DNA of 64,000 nt from Aquatica leii (Eukaryota > Arthropoda > Insecta > Coleoptera > Lampyridae). Each line of letters starts with the position of its first letter. Position 1 is the first letter of the stretch. A program made the translations under genes and the position numbers. The notes under the pieces were generated by a model, which saw only the letters and a program-made list of their open reading frames with translations, was not told where the DNA came from and did not search any database. Positions 24,775-35,640 of this stretch are shown one piece after another. The stretch is taken from NCBI GenBank assembly GCA_035610365.1, contig CM069432.1, positions 263,931,177 to 263,995,176 of the forward strand, written 5' to 3'.

Positions 24775-27350
24775 TTATCCCTTCTCCCCCCTTAACTTTT
24801 TCCTCCTGCTCCATACTTCCTCCATCCATTCCGCTCCTTTTCCGTTTTCATCTAAGATATCCACTGTTTTCATCACCTCTTCTCTTAGTTCCCTGCATCT
24901 CTTTCTCATGTGGTTCAGATCTTCCATTTCTTCTCCACATAGCCTGCACAACTTTTCTGGTTCTTCCTTCCAATATTTGTTCCCTAACTCCTCATTGCCA
25001 CATCTGAACCTTGCCACCATTTTTTTCCTTTTGTTGCTTTTAATCTCACTGTCTTTTAAATATTCCGGCACCCCTTCACCCTTGATATCTTTATAATTCC
25101 TATTATATCTGCTCTTTTTTATCTTTGTCCATCTTTCTTGTTTTTCGATGTCTCTATCTCTCCTTATTATTTCTTCTCTTGTCCCTACCCCCTCTTCTCT
25201 TAATCTCTCCACTTCTTCACTCGCGTACCCGTTTCTTTTGTAATACTCTTCTCTGCCCTCCTGCCCGTACTTCACTTTCCCTCCCTTTATCTCTTTCCAA
25301 CATTCTTGCAGAATTTTGCAATCTGTTCTTTCCCTCATTTCTTCCTCGTATTTTATTGCTCTTTTTCCTGTCTCAATCCTTATTTTTTCTATCTGAACCT
25401 CCTCTCTCACAATATACCCCAGTGTATCCCTGTCCAATACTAACACCCATCTCCAGTATTTTTCCTGTGGCGCCTCTACCTCCCTCCACTCCTTCCAGCC
25501 CCATATTTCCGCTCCATACATTACCACCCCCTTTATTAATTTTTCGAACAGCAATTTTCTTTTTTTTTATATCCATCTTGAAAATTCTTTCCCCCACACC
25601 CCATACTTGTCCTATTAGCCTGTTTCCTTTCTTCACCCTTTCCTTTATGTGTTCTCCCTCTTTATTATCCTGTTTCATCGTGTAGCCCAGGTATGTAAAT
25701 TCCTTCGCTTGTTGCACTTTCTCGTCCCTCCATCTCCACTCCTTTCTTTTTCTTTTCCCCCTCCTTTTCTAAATATCATTATCTTTGTTTTCTCCGTGTT
25801 TACTTCCAATTCTTTTTTTTCATATATTTTTCTAGCGTTTTCATCATCTCTTTCATTTCCTTTTCCTCCTTAGCCACCAGCACTATGTCATCCGCATACG
25901 CCAACGACCATACCTTAGCTTTCCCTACCACTATCCCTCCTGTCTGTTGTCCTCTCATTGTCTCTTCCAGATCCCCCGTATATACCGAGAACAGGCTTGG
26001 GCTCAGTGGACATCCCTGCCTCAACCCTCTCTTTGTTATGAATTTCTCACTCTCTTCCCCATTCACTTTAACCTTGCTTCTCGTTTCTTCGTATATTTCC
26101 TCTATTCTTTGTATTAATCTTTCATTGATTTTTTTTCTTTTCATATATTCCCACAGCTTTTCCCTATTCACTTTGTCAAAAGCAGCTTTTAGGTCTACGA
26201 ATAGTGCTACCATTTTCCCTCTTTTTTTTCTAGTTCTTTATTTGCTAAGTGTTTTATTATATATATGTTGTCTATCGCCCTTATTCCTTTTCTGAATCCC
26301 GCTTGTCCGTCTGGTACCAAACTTCTTTCCTCTATTTCCTTCTGTAATCTTTCTTGCAGTATTGTCGCGTACAATTTGTATGCCGAGCTCAATAATGTTA
26401 CCCCTCTATAATTCTCGACTTTCTTTTTTTCGCCTTTTTTATGTATTGGGCATATTATTCCCTCTCTCCATCTCTCTGGGAATCCTTCCCCTTTTCATAT
26501 TTTGTTTATTATTTCCGTCATCCTTTTGCTTCTTTTTCTCCCCCGTATATCCACTCTTCTCCTTGTATCCCATCTTCTCCTGTCGCCTTTCCTTTTTTTA
26601 TATTCTTTATCGCCTCTATTACTTCTTCCGCCCTTATTCTATCCCTATCTCCTTCTTCTTGTCTTACTACCGCGTCTTTCCTTTTTCTTTTTCCTGCTTT
26701 TGTTCTTCCCCTCCCAACAGGTTCCGAAAATATATCTCCCATTCTTTAATTTTTATTCCCTTTGTCGTCCTGTTTTTTCTTCTGCTTCTTTAGGTACTTC
26801 CATACATCTTTTTCCGTTTTTATTCCTTTAATCTGCTCCTCTTGTTTCTTTTTGATTTCCTCCTTCTTTCTATCGCATGTTTTTGTATATTTTTACTGCT
26901 TCTTTGTATTCTTCTTTTTCTTTCTTCCCTTTTTCCACTGTCTTAATGCTCTTCTTGCTTTTTTTCTTTGCTTCCTTGCATTCCTTATCCCACCATTTCT
27001 TCCATCCAGTTTTCTCCCCTTCCATTTTCTAAATCTGACTCTCTCTGTTGCTTTCTCCATCATCTCTCTCATTTCCTCTACACTTTCTTGTACTTCCTTC
27101 CCTATCCATACCGTTTTCCCTATTCTCTCTTTATATCTTTTATACTCTGTTCTGTCCACTTTTTTTTAGTTATGTATTTCTCCTCTTCCTCTCTCTCTTC
27201 TCTTTCCCTTCCTTCTATTGTCAATTCCAGTGGTTGATGGTCTGACTCTACTCTTTCTCCCACCTTAAATGTCTTTACCTTTTCTGCGGCCTCTTCATTT
27301 GTCATTACAAAATCTATTATTGATTCTCCCCTTCCTCCTATGTACGTAAA
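24775..27350 (-). pseudogene. LINE copy 2 ORF2: endonuclease remnant and reverse transcriptase
   Basis: Only the end of the endonuclease is seen (IIDFVMTNEEAAEKV, GERVESDHQPLEL). Next come a linker, RT segments (PDGQAGFRKGIRAIDNI; LFVDLKAAFDKVNREKL; RQGCPLSPSLFSVY) and the catalytic box in LAYADDIVLVAKEE. The thumb and the C-terminal cysteine motif CRLCGEEMEDLNHMRKRC close the ORF. Several frame changes break it, for example in the A9 run near 25565 (copy 1 has A7). It ends at 24775. The missing endonuclease start, between 27364 and about 27350, looks like an internal deletion. Confidence 0.85.
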
Positions 27351-27363
27351 TTCCCCCTTTCCA

Positions 27364-27963
27364 TCATCTTCTCTGTTCCCATGTTAAATCGTGACTTATA
27401 TATATTCTTGTATTCTTTAATTTCTTCTTCTCCTCCATTACCTTCTGTTTTTCCTCCCATCCTCCGATTTCCGCCACCACCATCTCATTTTTCTTCTCTT
27501 TGTTTATTACTGTCACTTTTTTCACCTCTACTTTTACATTTAATTTTTCTTCCAGCATCACTGCTAAATCTTTTTGTGCTTTTTCACTTCTCCACCCCTT
27601 TATCACGATATTATTTTTTCTTTTCCATCTTTCCTCGTCTTCCGCTTTTTTCTCCAGTTTTTCTATTCTCTCCACCAGTTTCTCTTTTTCTTTCTCCCAC
27701 TTCTTTTCTCTTTCTCCCATTTCTTTTTTCATTTCTTTGATTTCTTGTCTTATTCCATGCATATTTTCTTCCGTCTGTTTCATCATTTCTCTCATTAATT
27801 CTTTTAACTCCTCCATTTCTTTCCTTCCTCCTTCTGTTCTTGAGGTTTTTCCTTCGTTCTCCTCCGATATCTTTTTAACGTCTGGTAATCTTATTGTTTT
27901 CTTTCCTCTTTCAAATATTTGTTGCCTTTCTCTTTCCTCTTCCTCTCTCTCTCTTTTATTCAT
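27364..27963 (-). CDS. LINE copy 2 ORF1, coiled-coil RNA-binding protein
   Basis: Encodes 199 residues from a Met 165 bp after the element's 5' end. Residues 1-40 are charged. About 45-115 form a long Lys/Glu-rich heptad region predicted as coiled coil (MREMMKQTEENMHGIRQEIK and onward). A small folded domain follows with NNIVIKGWRSEKAQKDL, similar to the RRM-like segment of L1/Tx1-type ORF1 proteins. Such proteins coat the LINE RNA and act as nucleic-acid chaperones. The frame is open throughout. Similarity to L1-type ORF1 is by pattern, not alignment. Confidence 0.75.
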   Translation of the reverse strand: MNKREREEEERERQQIFERGKKTIRLPDVKKISEENEGKTSRTEGGRKEMEELKELMREMMKQTEENMHGIRQEIKEMKKEMGEREKKWEKEKEKLVERIEKLEKKAEDEERWKRKNNIVIKGWRSEKAQKDLAVMLEEKLNVKVEVKKVTVINKEKKNEMVVAEIGGWEEKQKVMEEKKKLKNTRIYISHDLTWEQRR

Positions 27964-28128
27964 CCCTTTCCCCCTTTTGTTATTACTTATTATTTATTTA
28001 TTTATTTTTCAAATTTAGTTATTTATTTAGTTTTTTTTTCTTTATTAATATTTTTTAAATTTATTGTTACTATGATTCTTCTAATTGTATTTAATTAACG
28101 CCCACCACAAATATTCGCAAAAGTATAT

Positions 28129-28712
28129 CTAATTCCGTACCAGTACTGACCTAAAACGTGATATGAAATCTGACACAAAAACAGCGTTATCACAAGTAAA
28201 TCCTGTCTTTAATTCATACGACAATTGATGTAAACGAATGCGCCGAGCTTCCCTCTAAAAACTTTGCACTTGTGTAAATATTTTTTCCAATAAGTTTGTA
28301 TTCAACCCCTTAAGCTTCAGCGACGTGAGCTCATAGAAACTTTCCAAAAATATCAGGTGTTTTATCAGCTCCACCAATATGAGACACAAGTGAAAGGGTG
28401 GCAACTCGCTAAAAAATCAATTTAAACCTACTATACAAAAAATATTATATAATCACATACCCCAAATAAGCTTTCAGTCAGACACAAAATCCATTTACCT
28501 ATTCACGTGGAATCGCACGAAACAACGTAATGGTGAAAGCCTGGTTGGGCGCAGACACCGCCAAAACAGAGGTCCGTACGTTGTACTAAACGTTACCGGA
28601 AGAAGAATCAAGTCATGCTTTTAAACATTTGACAGTCGTCCACGAAAAGTGGGCGTGTCAAAGACAAATTTTATAATCGAAATTTTTAATATACCATATT
28701 TTTAACATAACA
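28129..28712 (-). repeat. R950 dispersed LTR-like repeat, copy B
   Basis: Begins with the word duplicated by LINE copy 2 and continues with R950 blocks (TGACCTAAAACGTG, CAGCGTTATCACAAGTAAAT, TATTCACGTGGAATCGC, AAAAGTGGGCGTGTCAAAG) to the terminal TTTTTAACATAACA. Very close to copy C over the last ~360 bp. Confidence 0.75.
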
Positions 28713-29685
28713 AATTCCCCCCCAACAACTTAAAAACCTGGGAAGTGAATACTAGTTAAAATCAAGAATAAAGATTTCGGAATACGCTAAAGGCAGAACC
28801 CTAAAATGCAAAACCAACCCAAATACTATAACACCCAACCCAAGAAGAAACGTAAATGAAAGAGGTTTTCCCAATTTGCTGAGCATTGTCAACCAGATGC
28901 GTCCAAAAGTGGCATGAAGCGGAATGATATTCCAAAGATCTAAAAACTACAACCAACAGAATAAATATAAACATTACTCGTTACGCTATAAAGCAAGAGA
29001 ACAACGCAGTCCCATAGACCTCACTGACGGACAATACTAAGCAAACCAAACTCTAAACCAGTGATACAAATCTAACCCTAAATGTAAGTTCTCAAAGCTA
29101 ACCAAACTACAGAAGTAAAAAGAAAAACCAAGTATTACTATCTAGTAGATCTTGAATTATGGTATGCAGATTTAGAAGAATAGTCAAAAAAAAAACCAAG
29201 ACAGTTATGCTCAAAAAGTTGTCAAGAGATGATTTGAGATCCTTCCACAAAAACGAAACGGACCCTAAAGATCTAAGTAAAGAAAACCAACGAAAAAATC
29301 TCATGCAAAAAAAGAATCTAATTAAAAAGTCAACACAAGTCGGACTACCTAAAAAGGCAGAGAAAACGAATCAGTAATTTAAAAGTTACAACTACGAAAT
29401 CACCAAAAAGCTAAACACTAAATGAGTGCCAATCCAAGAAAAATCCAAACCGCGTAAACCAAAACAAAACCGAAAGAAAATAATGAAGTAAGAGTCAATA
29501 AAGAAGAACAGGAAGCTTCACTTACCAATCGAACATCGTGAGTCAGTGCGCGTCGTGTTGGAATGTCACATTAGAACGTAAATGCCAAAGAACGGATTAG
29601 AATATTCCAAGAGCAAAAGAAACAAAACAAAGAAAAATAATTCTAATAGTGACTGACAACACCAAAAATTCCGACTAAGCGGAAG
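28713..29685. other. A-rich non-coding DNA right of R950 copy B
   Basis: Runs from a C7 tract to the edge of solo LTR A2. Rich in A and in AAACC/CCAA words, with no frame that carries a known motif. Together with 30842-31532 it may be the inside of a non-coding element bounded by R950 copies B and C. Confidence 0.4.
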
Positions 29686-30841
29686 TACGTAGGTACAAAA
29701 AAAAATTTCATAACGTAATACCCTGTATATTGAATTAAAATTAGATTCCGGTTTTGACGCCGTCTGCCGATCTTTTCTTGTCACTGTCATTTTTACGACA
29801 AAGTCGTTAAGCTGACAACAGCATAAAATGGCCTGTTTCGCTTAAAGAAAGTTTCTAACAACATCCTCTGTAATGGAAATCAAATTATAACTTCAATACG
29901 TTTTTAAAGTAATTTATTCGTCACAGGGTAAGATATTTACATCCGTTTTGTTAGGATTCTTTTGTAATTTCCTTTCTTAATTTGATAGCCGTTCCGCCAC
30001 GCTTTGGCCACATGTTTCTATTCAATAAAGAATAATGAGGGATTAATATCGATAAATACCTTCGTGGGACAAGTATAACTCTGTAAGACCTACGTTTAAA
30101 ACTAAAAACCGAAGACAAAAACTTTTCTTCGAGATCCTACTCATGCGGCAAACACCTGCGAAACCAGCCTTCATTGAATGTGTACAACAGCATTCGATAA
30201 TCGGGTTATGTTATGTGTACTTTCTTTTAGCAGTAATTAACAATTTTGTAGCTTCCTATCTTCGTGAGTTATTGTGTTGACACGATTTGCTATTCACATC
30301 TATTACAGGCTCACTCACAAAGAAAAACGTTTTCTTTGATCAAGTAGGTACTGGATTGTGGGTAAGTTTATTTAATTATTTTGTCGCTGTCAGAAAGGTC
30401 CCTCACGGAACTTTTGCTAATGTTAATTTTCGTAATTACGATCAATACCATTAAGGTAGTTTCATTAATGATTTTGTGTGTATCGCATGCTGTGTACAAA
30501 CGATATCTATTACGAAATTTTCTTTCTCGGCATTTATGGATTGAGAATTAGATATACTCTTGTTAATAATCTACGTTACTAAATTAAAGTTTTTTATACC
30601 TGTTTAATTTTTCTTTAATGGTAACATACCTTTCTCTTTTATTATGGTTACCCGAACATCAGAATAACAAGGATTACGAACCTAAAAATTCGTTACAAAC
30701 TTGGACCGCCTGTCTTGATCGAGGCAGAAGTGTTAATTATAAAAGATCTGGCGCCCTTAATTATTATTCACTTGAACCTCCCCTATCTCCGACTCTGTGA
30801 GTTGGCCGTGCAAGGTTCGTAAGACTTATAAGCTTGTAACA
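29686..30841 (+). repeat. Solo LTR A2
   Basis: Matches solo LTR A1 from ATTTCATAACGTAATACCC to AGCTTGTAACA, about 1.15 kb, including CTGGCGCCCTTAATTATTAT near the 3' end. No internal region of an element adjoins it. The left edge is diverged and no target duplication could be read. A1 and A2 differ by scattered changes and small indels, so neither is very recent. Confidence 0.8.
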
Positions 30842-31532
30842 GGTTGCAGTCTATTCCAAGCTTCAACCCAAGCACAATAAAACAAAAACCCACTAAACCC
30901 AGTCAAGCAAGAGAAGTAACTGAGAAAGAAAAACAAAAAAAAGAAACAGTTGCGTGAACACTAAAGAAAAAAGTTACTAAAAAGAAAAAAGAAAAAATGA
31001 AAAGTAAGAAAGACAAGAAAGGAAGAAAAAACACACGGAGAAAGATGAAGTTAAAATGTGTCTGATTCGTTTTTTTCTCCGTAGAAGAAACAAAAGAGAG
31101 TGACCAATCAAGAGAAAGAATAATGATTGACACATAAAAAAGACAAATAGGCTTCAAGAAGAAATAAATGAATAGTAGAAAAGATAAGAGATAGAGAAAG
31201 ACGGAGAAAAGTAAAGCTTGATCAAAAGCAGAAGAGAGAATCCTATAGATGACGTACCAATCAAAAAAGGTCCACTAAGCAGATATAAATAGAAACAAAC
31301 GGAAAGGTAGTCTGTCTTTAAATAAAATGGAGAAGAAAGAAACCAAAAGAAATGTATCAGAAACTTAACCAAAGAAAAGAATATCGGTGACGGCAAAATG
31401 GGAGAAAGCAAATAGACAGCATCCGAACCACAACCAACAAGATACCAACGGCGTACTGAAACCACCGAAACCAAAAGATATGAACCAAAGGAAGAGCACA
31501 AGTCAAAAGTCGAAAGCCCAAAAAGTGAACTA
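30842..31532. other. Purine-rich non-coding DNA between solo LTR A2 and R950 copy C
   Basis: Long A/G-rich plus strand, which gives long false frames on the other strand (30903-31157, 31154-31540) full of Ser, Phe and Leu. No motif is present in either strand. Confidence 0.45.
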
Positions 31533-31898
31533 GTTGTCATAGAAACTTTTCAAAAATAACAGGCGTTTTATCAGCTTTACCAATAAGAGACACAGGTGAA
31601 GGAGTTGCGACCAGCTAAAGAATCACTATGTTGTAAAATCAGACACCCCAAACAAGCTTTCAGTCAGACACAAAATTCATTTGCCTATTCAAGTGGAATC
31701 CCGTGAAACAACGTATTTATGAAAGCCGGGTTGGGCGCAGACCCCACCAAAACTGAGATCCCTGTGTTGTACACAACGTTACCGGAAGAAGAATGAAGTC
31801 GTGCTTTTAAACATTTTACAGTCGTCCACAAAAAGTGGGCGTGTCGAGGACAAATTTTATACTCGAAATTTTTTATATACCATATTTTTAACATAACA
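31533..31898 (-). repeat. R950 dispersed LTR-like repeat, copy C (partial)
   Basis: Matches the last ~360 bp of copy B, from TCATAGAAACTTT to TTTTTAACATAACA, with about one change in ten by eye. Confidence 0.75.
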
Positions 31899-32178
31899 GA
31901 CTTTTGCTAGGGCGGAGAACGATTGAGAACAAATTTTAAAAAAATAAATGGGCGCCACTCCTAGCGCAGGCGTAAACTCCTTGGTTTAGAGACACCAACG
32001 GTGCTTAATCCTCTGACACAGAAATTAGGTAGAGGAGCAAAGCAAGCAACTTGATAACGAGAAATTACAAAATGAGAAATTTGATTTTTAACCTTTAAAT
32101 TAAGGTTAAGTAATTAATTAAAAACGGAATACCTGTTTATTTGAAATAAAAATTAGTAATAAAAATTATTTAAAACTT

Positions 32179-33073
32179 ATGACCGATGTTCAATATGTTG
32201 TCCTTTAGCTGCGATACATGTGTTAACTCTTCTCTTTAAATTTTGAATAACATTACAAAAATCATTAACTTAAATATTTTAAATAGCATCAGTTCCAAGT
32301 TTTCAATATGGCGTAGTTGATTCTTATATACTGTGTTTTTAAATGTTGGTAAAGGTAAAAATCTAGTGGCGTAAGATCTGGAGATTGTGAACGATATAAC
32401 CTTTGGCTTATTATTCTTTTATTTACTACTATTTCATTGATTTGCTGAAAGTAACCAAACTGAAGTTTGCTGTCACCTAACTGCTAAAAAAATTGACTTA
32501 AAATTTTACGGTAACGTTATGCGTTTAGAGTATTGTAAAAAATATTGGACTAATTATCCTTCTTCTTGACATTGCAATCCATGCACCAACTTTCACAAGA
32601 TGTAATGCTGCAAGAGGTCAGTAGCACGTAATTCTTGATAAACCATTACCTTGTACAGAGTCATCGAAAGCTTCTTTTTGAATGTTTTGTGGCAAGTTTC
32701 TAATGACAATCCTAAAAATTGAATGCTTGTAGTTTAAAAATCAAATTTGAAATGACTTTATACCTGTTGTCACAAATAATTTTGCCACCGATTTATTAGG
32801 ACTTTGTTCTATGTGATTGCGAATGTCTTCGGCAACAGGTGCAGTAAGTATATTAGGCCTACACGTAGGTTTCCCATTTCAAATGCAATTCTTACTTAAA
32901 ACTCGATTAATGAAAACTTTTTTACGTTCTCGGAAAGTATCGTAAGTTTGCTTATGGGAAATTTTTGTTGAGTTGATCGATGAAAGTAAATATGACTAAG
33001 TTTCATCGGGATTGCAAATACCACTTGAAAAATGTGCCATTACAATAACGGTGTCTTGTTCAGGACTAAACAT
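32179..33073 (-). pseudogene. Tc1/mariner-type transposase relic (minus)
   Basis: From a Met at 33073 the minus strand encodes MFSPEQDTVIVMAHF, then GKPTCRPNILTAPVAEDIRN and QSPNKSVAKLF, the DNA-binding half of an insect Tc1/mariner-like transposase. It ends with NLKRRVNTCIAAKGQHIEH before a stop at about 32179, the usual C-terminal motif of that family. The stretch is ~150 bp shorter than a full ORF, and its middle is riddled with stops; I could not find the catalytic Asp motifs. Old and dead. No clear terminal inverted repeats. Confidence 0.7.
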
Positions 33074-33374
33074 TGTTAAATATCATTAATATAATATTAC
33101 AAAAATTAGACGATCTCACAAAAACACAAATAGTTACGATAGTAACAGAAAATAAGGAAAAAATTCGATGTAAACAAAACGTCAAACGAGAATGTTACTA
33201 AACAATAACACTACTAACCTAAAACAATGTCGATACTTAACTCATAGGTCACGTGGGAAATTGTTTTAATGTAGTTCCTGTACCTCTGTTTAATACTCTA
33301 GACAATGACGAAGAGTCCAAGCTTGCATTCGCCGAACTAAATAGCCATCACCGGTCTTAAATACTTCGTGAACA

Positions 33375-33660
33375 ATTACTAAGGTTACTCGTTCGGTTCA
33401 AGTCATGGACGTAAACAGTAATACTCAAAAACAATATAAACTGAAAGCTAGATAATTATATTGAACTGAAACTAAAATTTTAATAACGATGGCAAACACA
33501 ATAAAATAAAATTAACAAAACTGAAAGCGTAAGGTAAGTAAATAACATAAAGAACTAGACAGGTTATTGACAGCTGACTGAAACTCAATTTTTTTTCTCT
33601 CGAACGTAGCCTCTGACTTTATGAACCTAATTTGGATTGCACCGGGATTTAATTGATCGA
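33375..33660. repeat. Direct repeat, first unit (~290 bp)
   Basis: Begins AAGGTTACTCGTTCGGTTCA and ends near GGGATTTAATTGATCG. The same series of blocks recurs at 33898-34190 with an offset of about 523 bp. Confidence 0.75.
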
Positions 33661-33897
33661 ATAATTTTTAAATACTATTACAATGTGATAAAGATTTAAC
33701 TTCCCGTAATTATAAAAGTGAAAAGAAAAATTCGAACTTCAATCAACTTGCTGCGAGTGATTCTGTAACGATCACAACGATGCTTCAATAAAGAGATTCT
33801 TGAATCGATAACCATCTTAATCGAATTGAACAATCAGTACCAACAATTAAGCATCTTGCAGCAAATGTCGGAAGCAAAATTGCCACGCAAACGATGC

Positions 33898-34190
33898 AAC
33901 AATTATTAAGGTTACTCGTTCGGTTCAAGTCACAAACTTAAACAGTAACACTCGAATTCGACATAAGCTGTAGACTAGGTAATTATATTCGACTAAAAGT
34001 AAAATATTAATAACAATCGTCTATACAATAAAATTTGATGAAAGGATAAGCAATTAACAAAGCTGGAGGCGTAACGTAAGTAAATAAAGACCTATACAGA
34101 TTATCGACATCTGATTAAAACCCAATTTTTTTCTCTCAAGTATAGCCCTTGAGTGTATCAACCACACTTTAATGGCATGGGGATTTAATT
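33898..34190. repeat. Direct repeat, second unit (~290 bp)
   Basis: Shares AAGGTTACTCGTTCGGTTCA, GTAATTATATTCGACT (first unit TAATTATATTGAACT), CGTAAGTAAATAA, TTTTTTTCTCTC and GGGGATTTAATT with 33375-33660. The spacer of ~240 bp is non-coding. The pair could be a segmental duplication or the ends of a small non-autonomous LTR element. Confidence 0.75.
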
Positions 34191-34309
34191 TGTACATTTC
34201 AATCTGAAGTCATATAAAGTTCAAATAACACAGGAACTAAAGTCATTAGCTCATTCAAAACGCCGTTCATTTGTCAATTTCATCAAGAAACAACCAGTTT
34301 CTTAAAAAA

Positions 34310-34824
34310 ATCATGTTTTCCGATGAGGCACATTTTAAACTTGGCGGCTTTGTTAATAAACATAATTGCCGTATCTGGGGTGAGGGGTAAATCTACGAAT
34401 TCTTCATGAAAAACTTATGCATCCTAAACGAGTCACTGTTTGGCGTGCATTATGGTCAGGTGATGTAATTGGACCTTACTTCTTTGAAAATGCTGCTGGT
34501 GAAGCTGTAACTGTCAATGGTGATCGATATCGTCGGATGATAACCAAATTTTTCTGGCCTGAATTAATGAATATTGATCCAGAGGACATTTGGTTTCAAC
34601 AGGATGGCGCTACACCTCATTTTGCTAATGAAACAATCACGTTATTGCATACCAAATTTCCTGGACGTGTTATCAGCAGAAATGGTGATGTTAATTGGCC
34701 ATCAAGATCATGTGATTTATCACCGTTGGAGATGAAATTATTCATGTCATTGATGAGATCTCTGAAGCTGCAAAAATATGCCATTTGGCAGATATTATTT
34801 TTTGTATGTGAATGTAATAACTAA
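34310..34824 (+). pseudogene. Tc1/mariner-type transposase fragment (plus)
   Basis: Encodes the catalytic half of an insect Tc1/mariner-like transposase. It has MFSDEAHFKLGGFVNKHNC (first Asp), then MHPKRVTVWRALWSGDVIG, GPYFFENAAGEAVTVNG, IWFQQDGATPHFANETI (second Asp), FPGRVISRNGDVNWPSRSCD and DLSPLEMKLF, where the family usually has D-L-x-P-x-D. The N-terminal DNA-binding half is missing upstream, a stop sits near 34389, and the reading is frame-changed after 34730. It is from a different subgroup than the relic at 32.2-33.1 kb. Not functional. Confidence 0.85.
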
Positions 34825-35084
34825 TACTTCAATGACCAATAAAAAGTTTTTGAAAATGAATGGAAGTTATGTATTTTGTTTATTCTTAAAAAACCGCGCA
34901 ACTAGTTGTAGTCCCAAAAGAGAAAACTACAACTACAAATGTAATTTTATTAGTAAAGATTATTTTTGAAAACTCTCGTTAAAGTAATATTTTTACGCAA
35001 ATGATAGTAACCACCGCAAAAATATTGTGCCCATTTAAGAAAATTTAGTGCCGCTGCTGAATAGTAACTTGTAACAAACTTGGC

Positions 35085-35105
35085 GCCCAACGTAAGGCTT
35101 GTTTC
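35085..35105 (+). promoter_or_regulatory. LTR-retroelement primer-binding-site-like word
   Basis: TTGGCGCCCAACGTAAGG follows CTTGTAACA, which looks like an LTR end. The same word (TTGGCGCCCAACGTGCGG) follows the 5' LTR region of Gypsy-2 at 43.97 kb. Here no coding region follows, only ~530 bp of leader-like T-rich DNA up to R950 copy D. A scrap of an old Gypsy-type element. Confidence 0.55.
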
Positions 35106-35640
35106 TTCTTGGATTTTCTTCGGTGGTCTTGTCAGTATAACTTAATTTACGTTTGTATCTTTCTAGTGACTTTCTTGTGTTGTGTGTCTAAGTTTAATTC
35201 ATAAGTTTTGTTGTACACCTTATCTTGTGCTACCTACCGTTAATTTGCAATGTTTTCTTCGGCAATTATTAAAACCGGTCTATGACCAAATACAGCTTAA
35301 GATTCCACAGTAATCTAACTACTATCTATGAGATAGGTATTGTGTGAGTCAACATTCTAATCTTGTTACTTGTTTTTTGGATGTTTTTTGTTTGTTATTT
35401 TTCTATTATAAGTTTTTACGTTTTGTTTTTTTCTGTTCTTTTCCTTTTTAATTTGTCTACTACATTTTTTTTTAGGATTAATAATTTTATTAAAAACCAA
35501 TGGTATAATACGTTAGTATCAAAACTGTGTGCATTTATTTGTTGATTTTCTCATTGGCCGGTTGTCAAACAACTGCTCTGTAAACAAAATTAATGCTTAC
35601 CTTCACATCAAAAGACCCTAATTAAAAAAGGAAAAAACAA
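35106..35640. other. T-rich leader-like stretch
   Basis: No frame with a motif. Its place after a primer-site word suggests the untranslated leader of a lost LTR element, cut off by R950 copy D. Confidence 0.35.

Larger units (their letters stand above)
24716..28128 (-). mobile_element. LINE copy 2, 3.4 kb, inserted in R950 copy B
   Basis: A non-LTR retrotransposon on the minus strand, same family as copy 1. It has a 5' UTR (28128-27964), ORF1 (27963-27364), a damaged ORF2 and a 3' UTR ending AATAAAGTTAAACTTATA. The 14 bp target duplication CTAATTCCGTACCA stands at 24702-24715 and 28129-28142, and the same word is part of the R950 consensus. One strand is almost all purine, so long false frames appear on the other strand. 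Most of the endonuclease is absent, so the copy is not autonomous. Confidence 0.9.

Noticed and set aside
25125-27798. Long plus-strand frames full of Leu, Ser, Phe and Pro (for example 25125-25685, 26362-26793, 27500-28018)
   Set aside because: They are antisense shadows of the purine-rich LINE copy 2 on the minus strand; the real motifs (YADD, cysteine group, coiled coil) are on the minus strand.
30903-31540. Minus-strand frames that look like membrane proteins
   Set aside because: They mirror an A/G-rich non-coding strand; no signal peptide logic or family motif, and composition explains the hydrophobicity.
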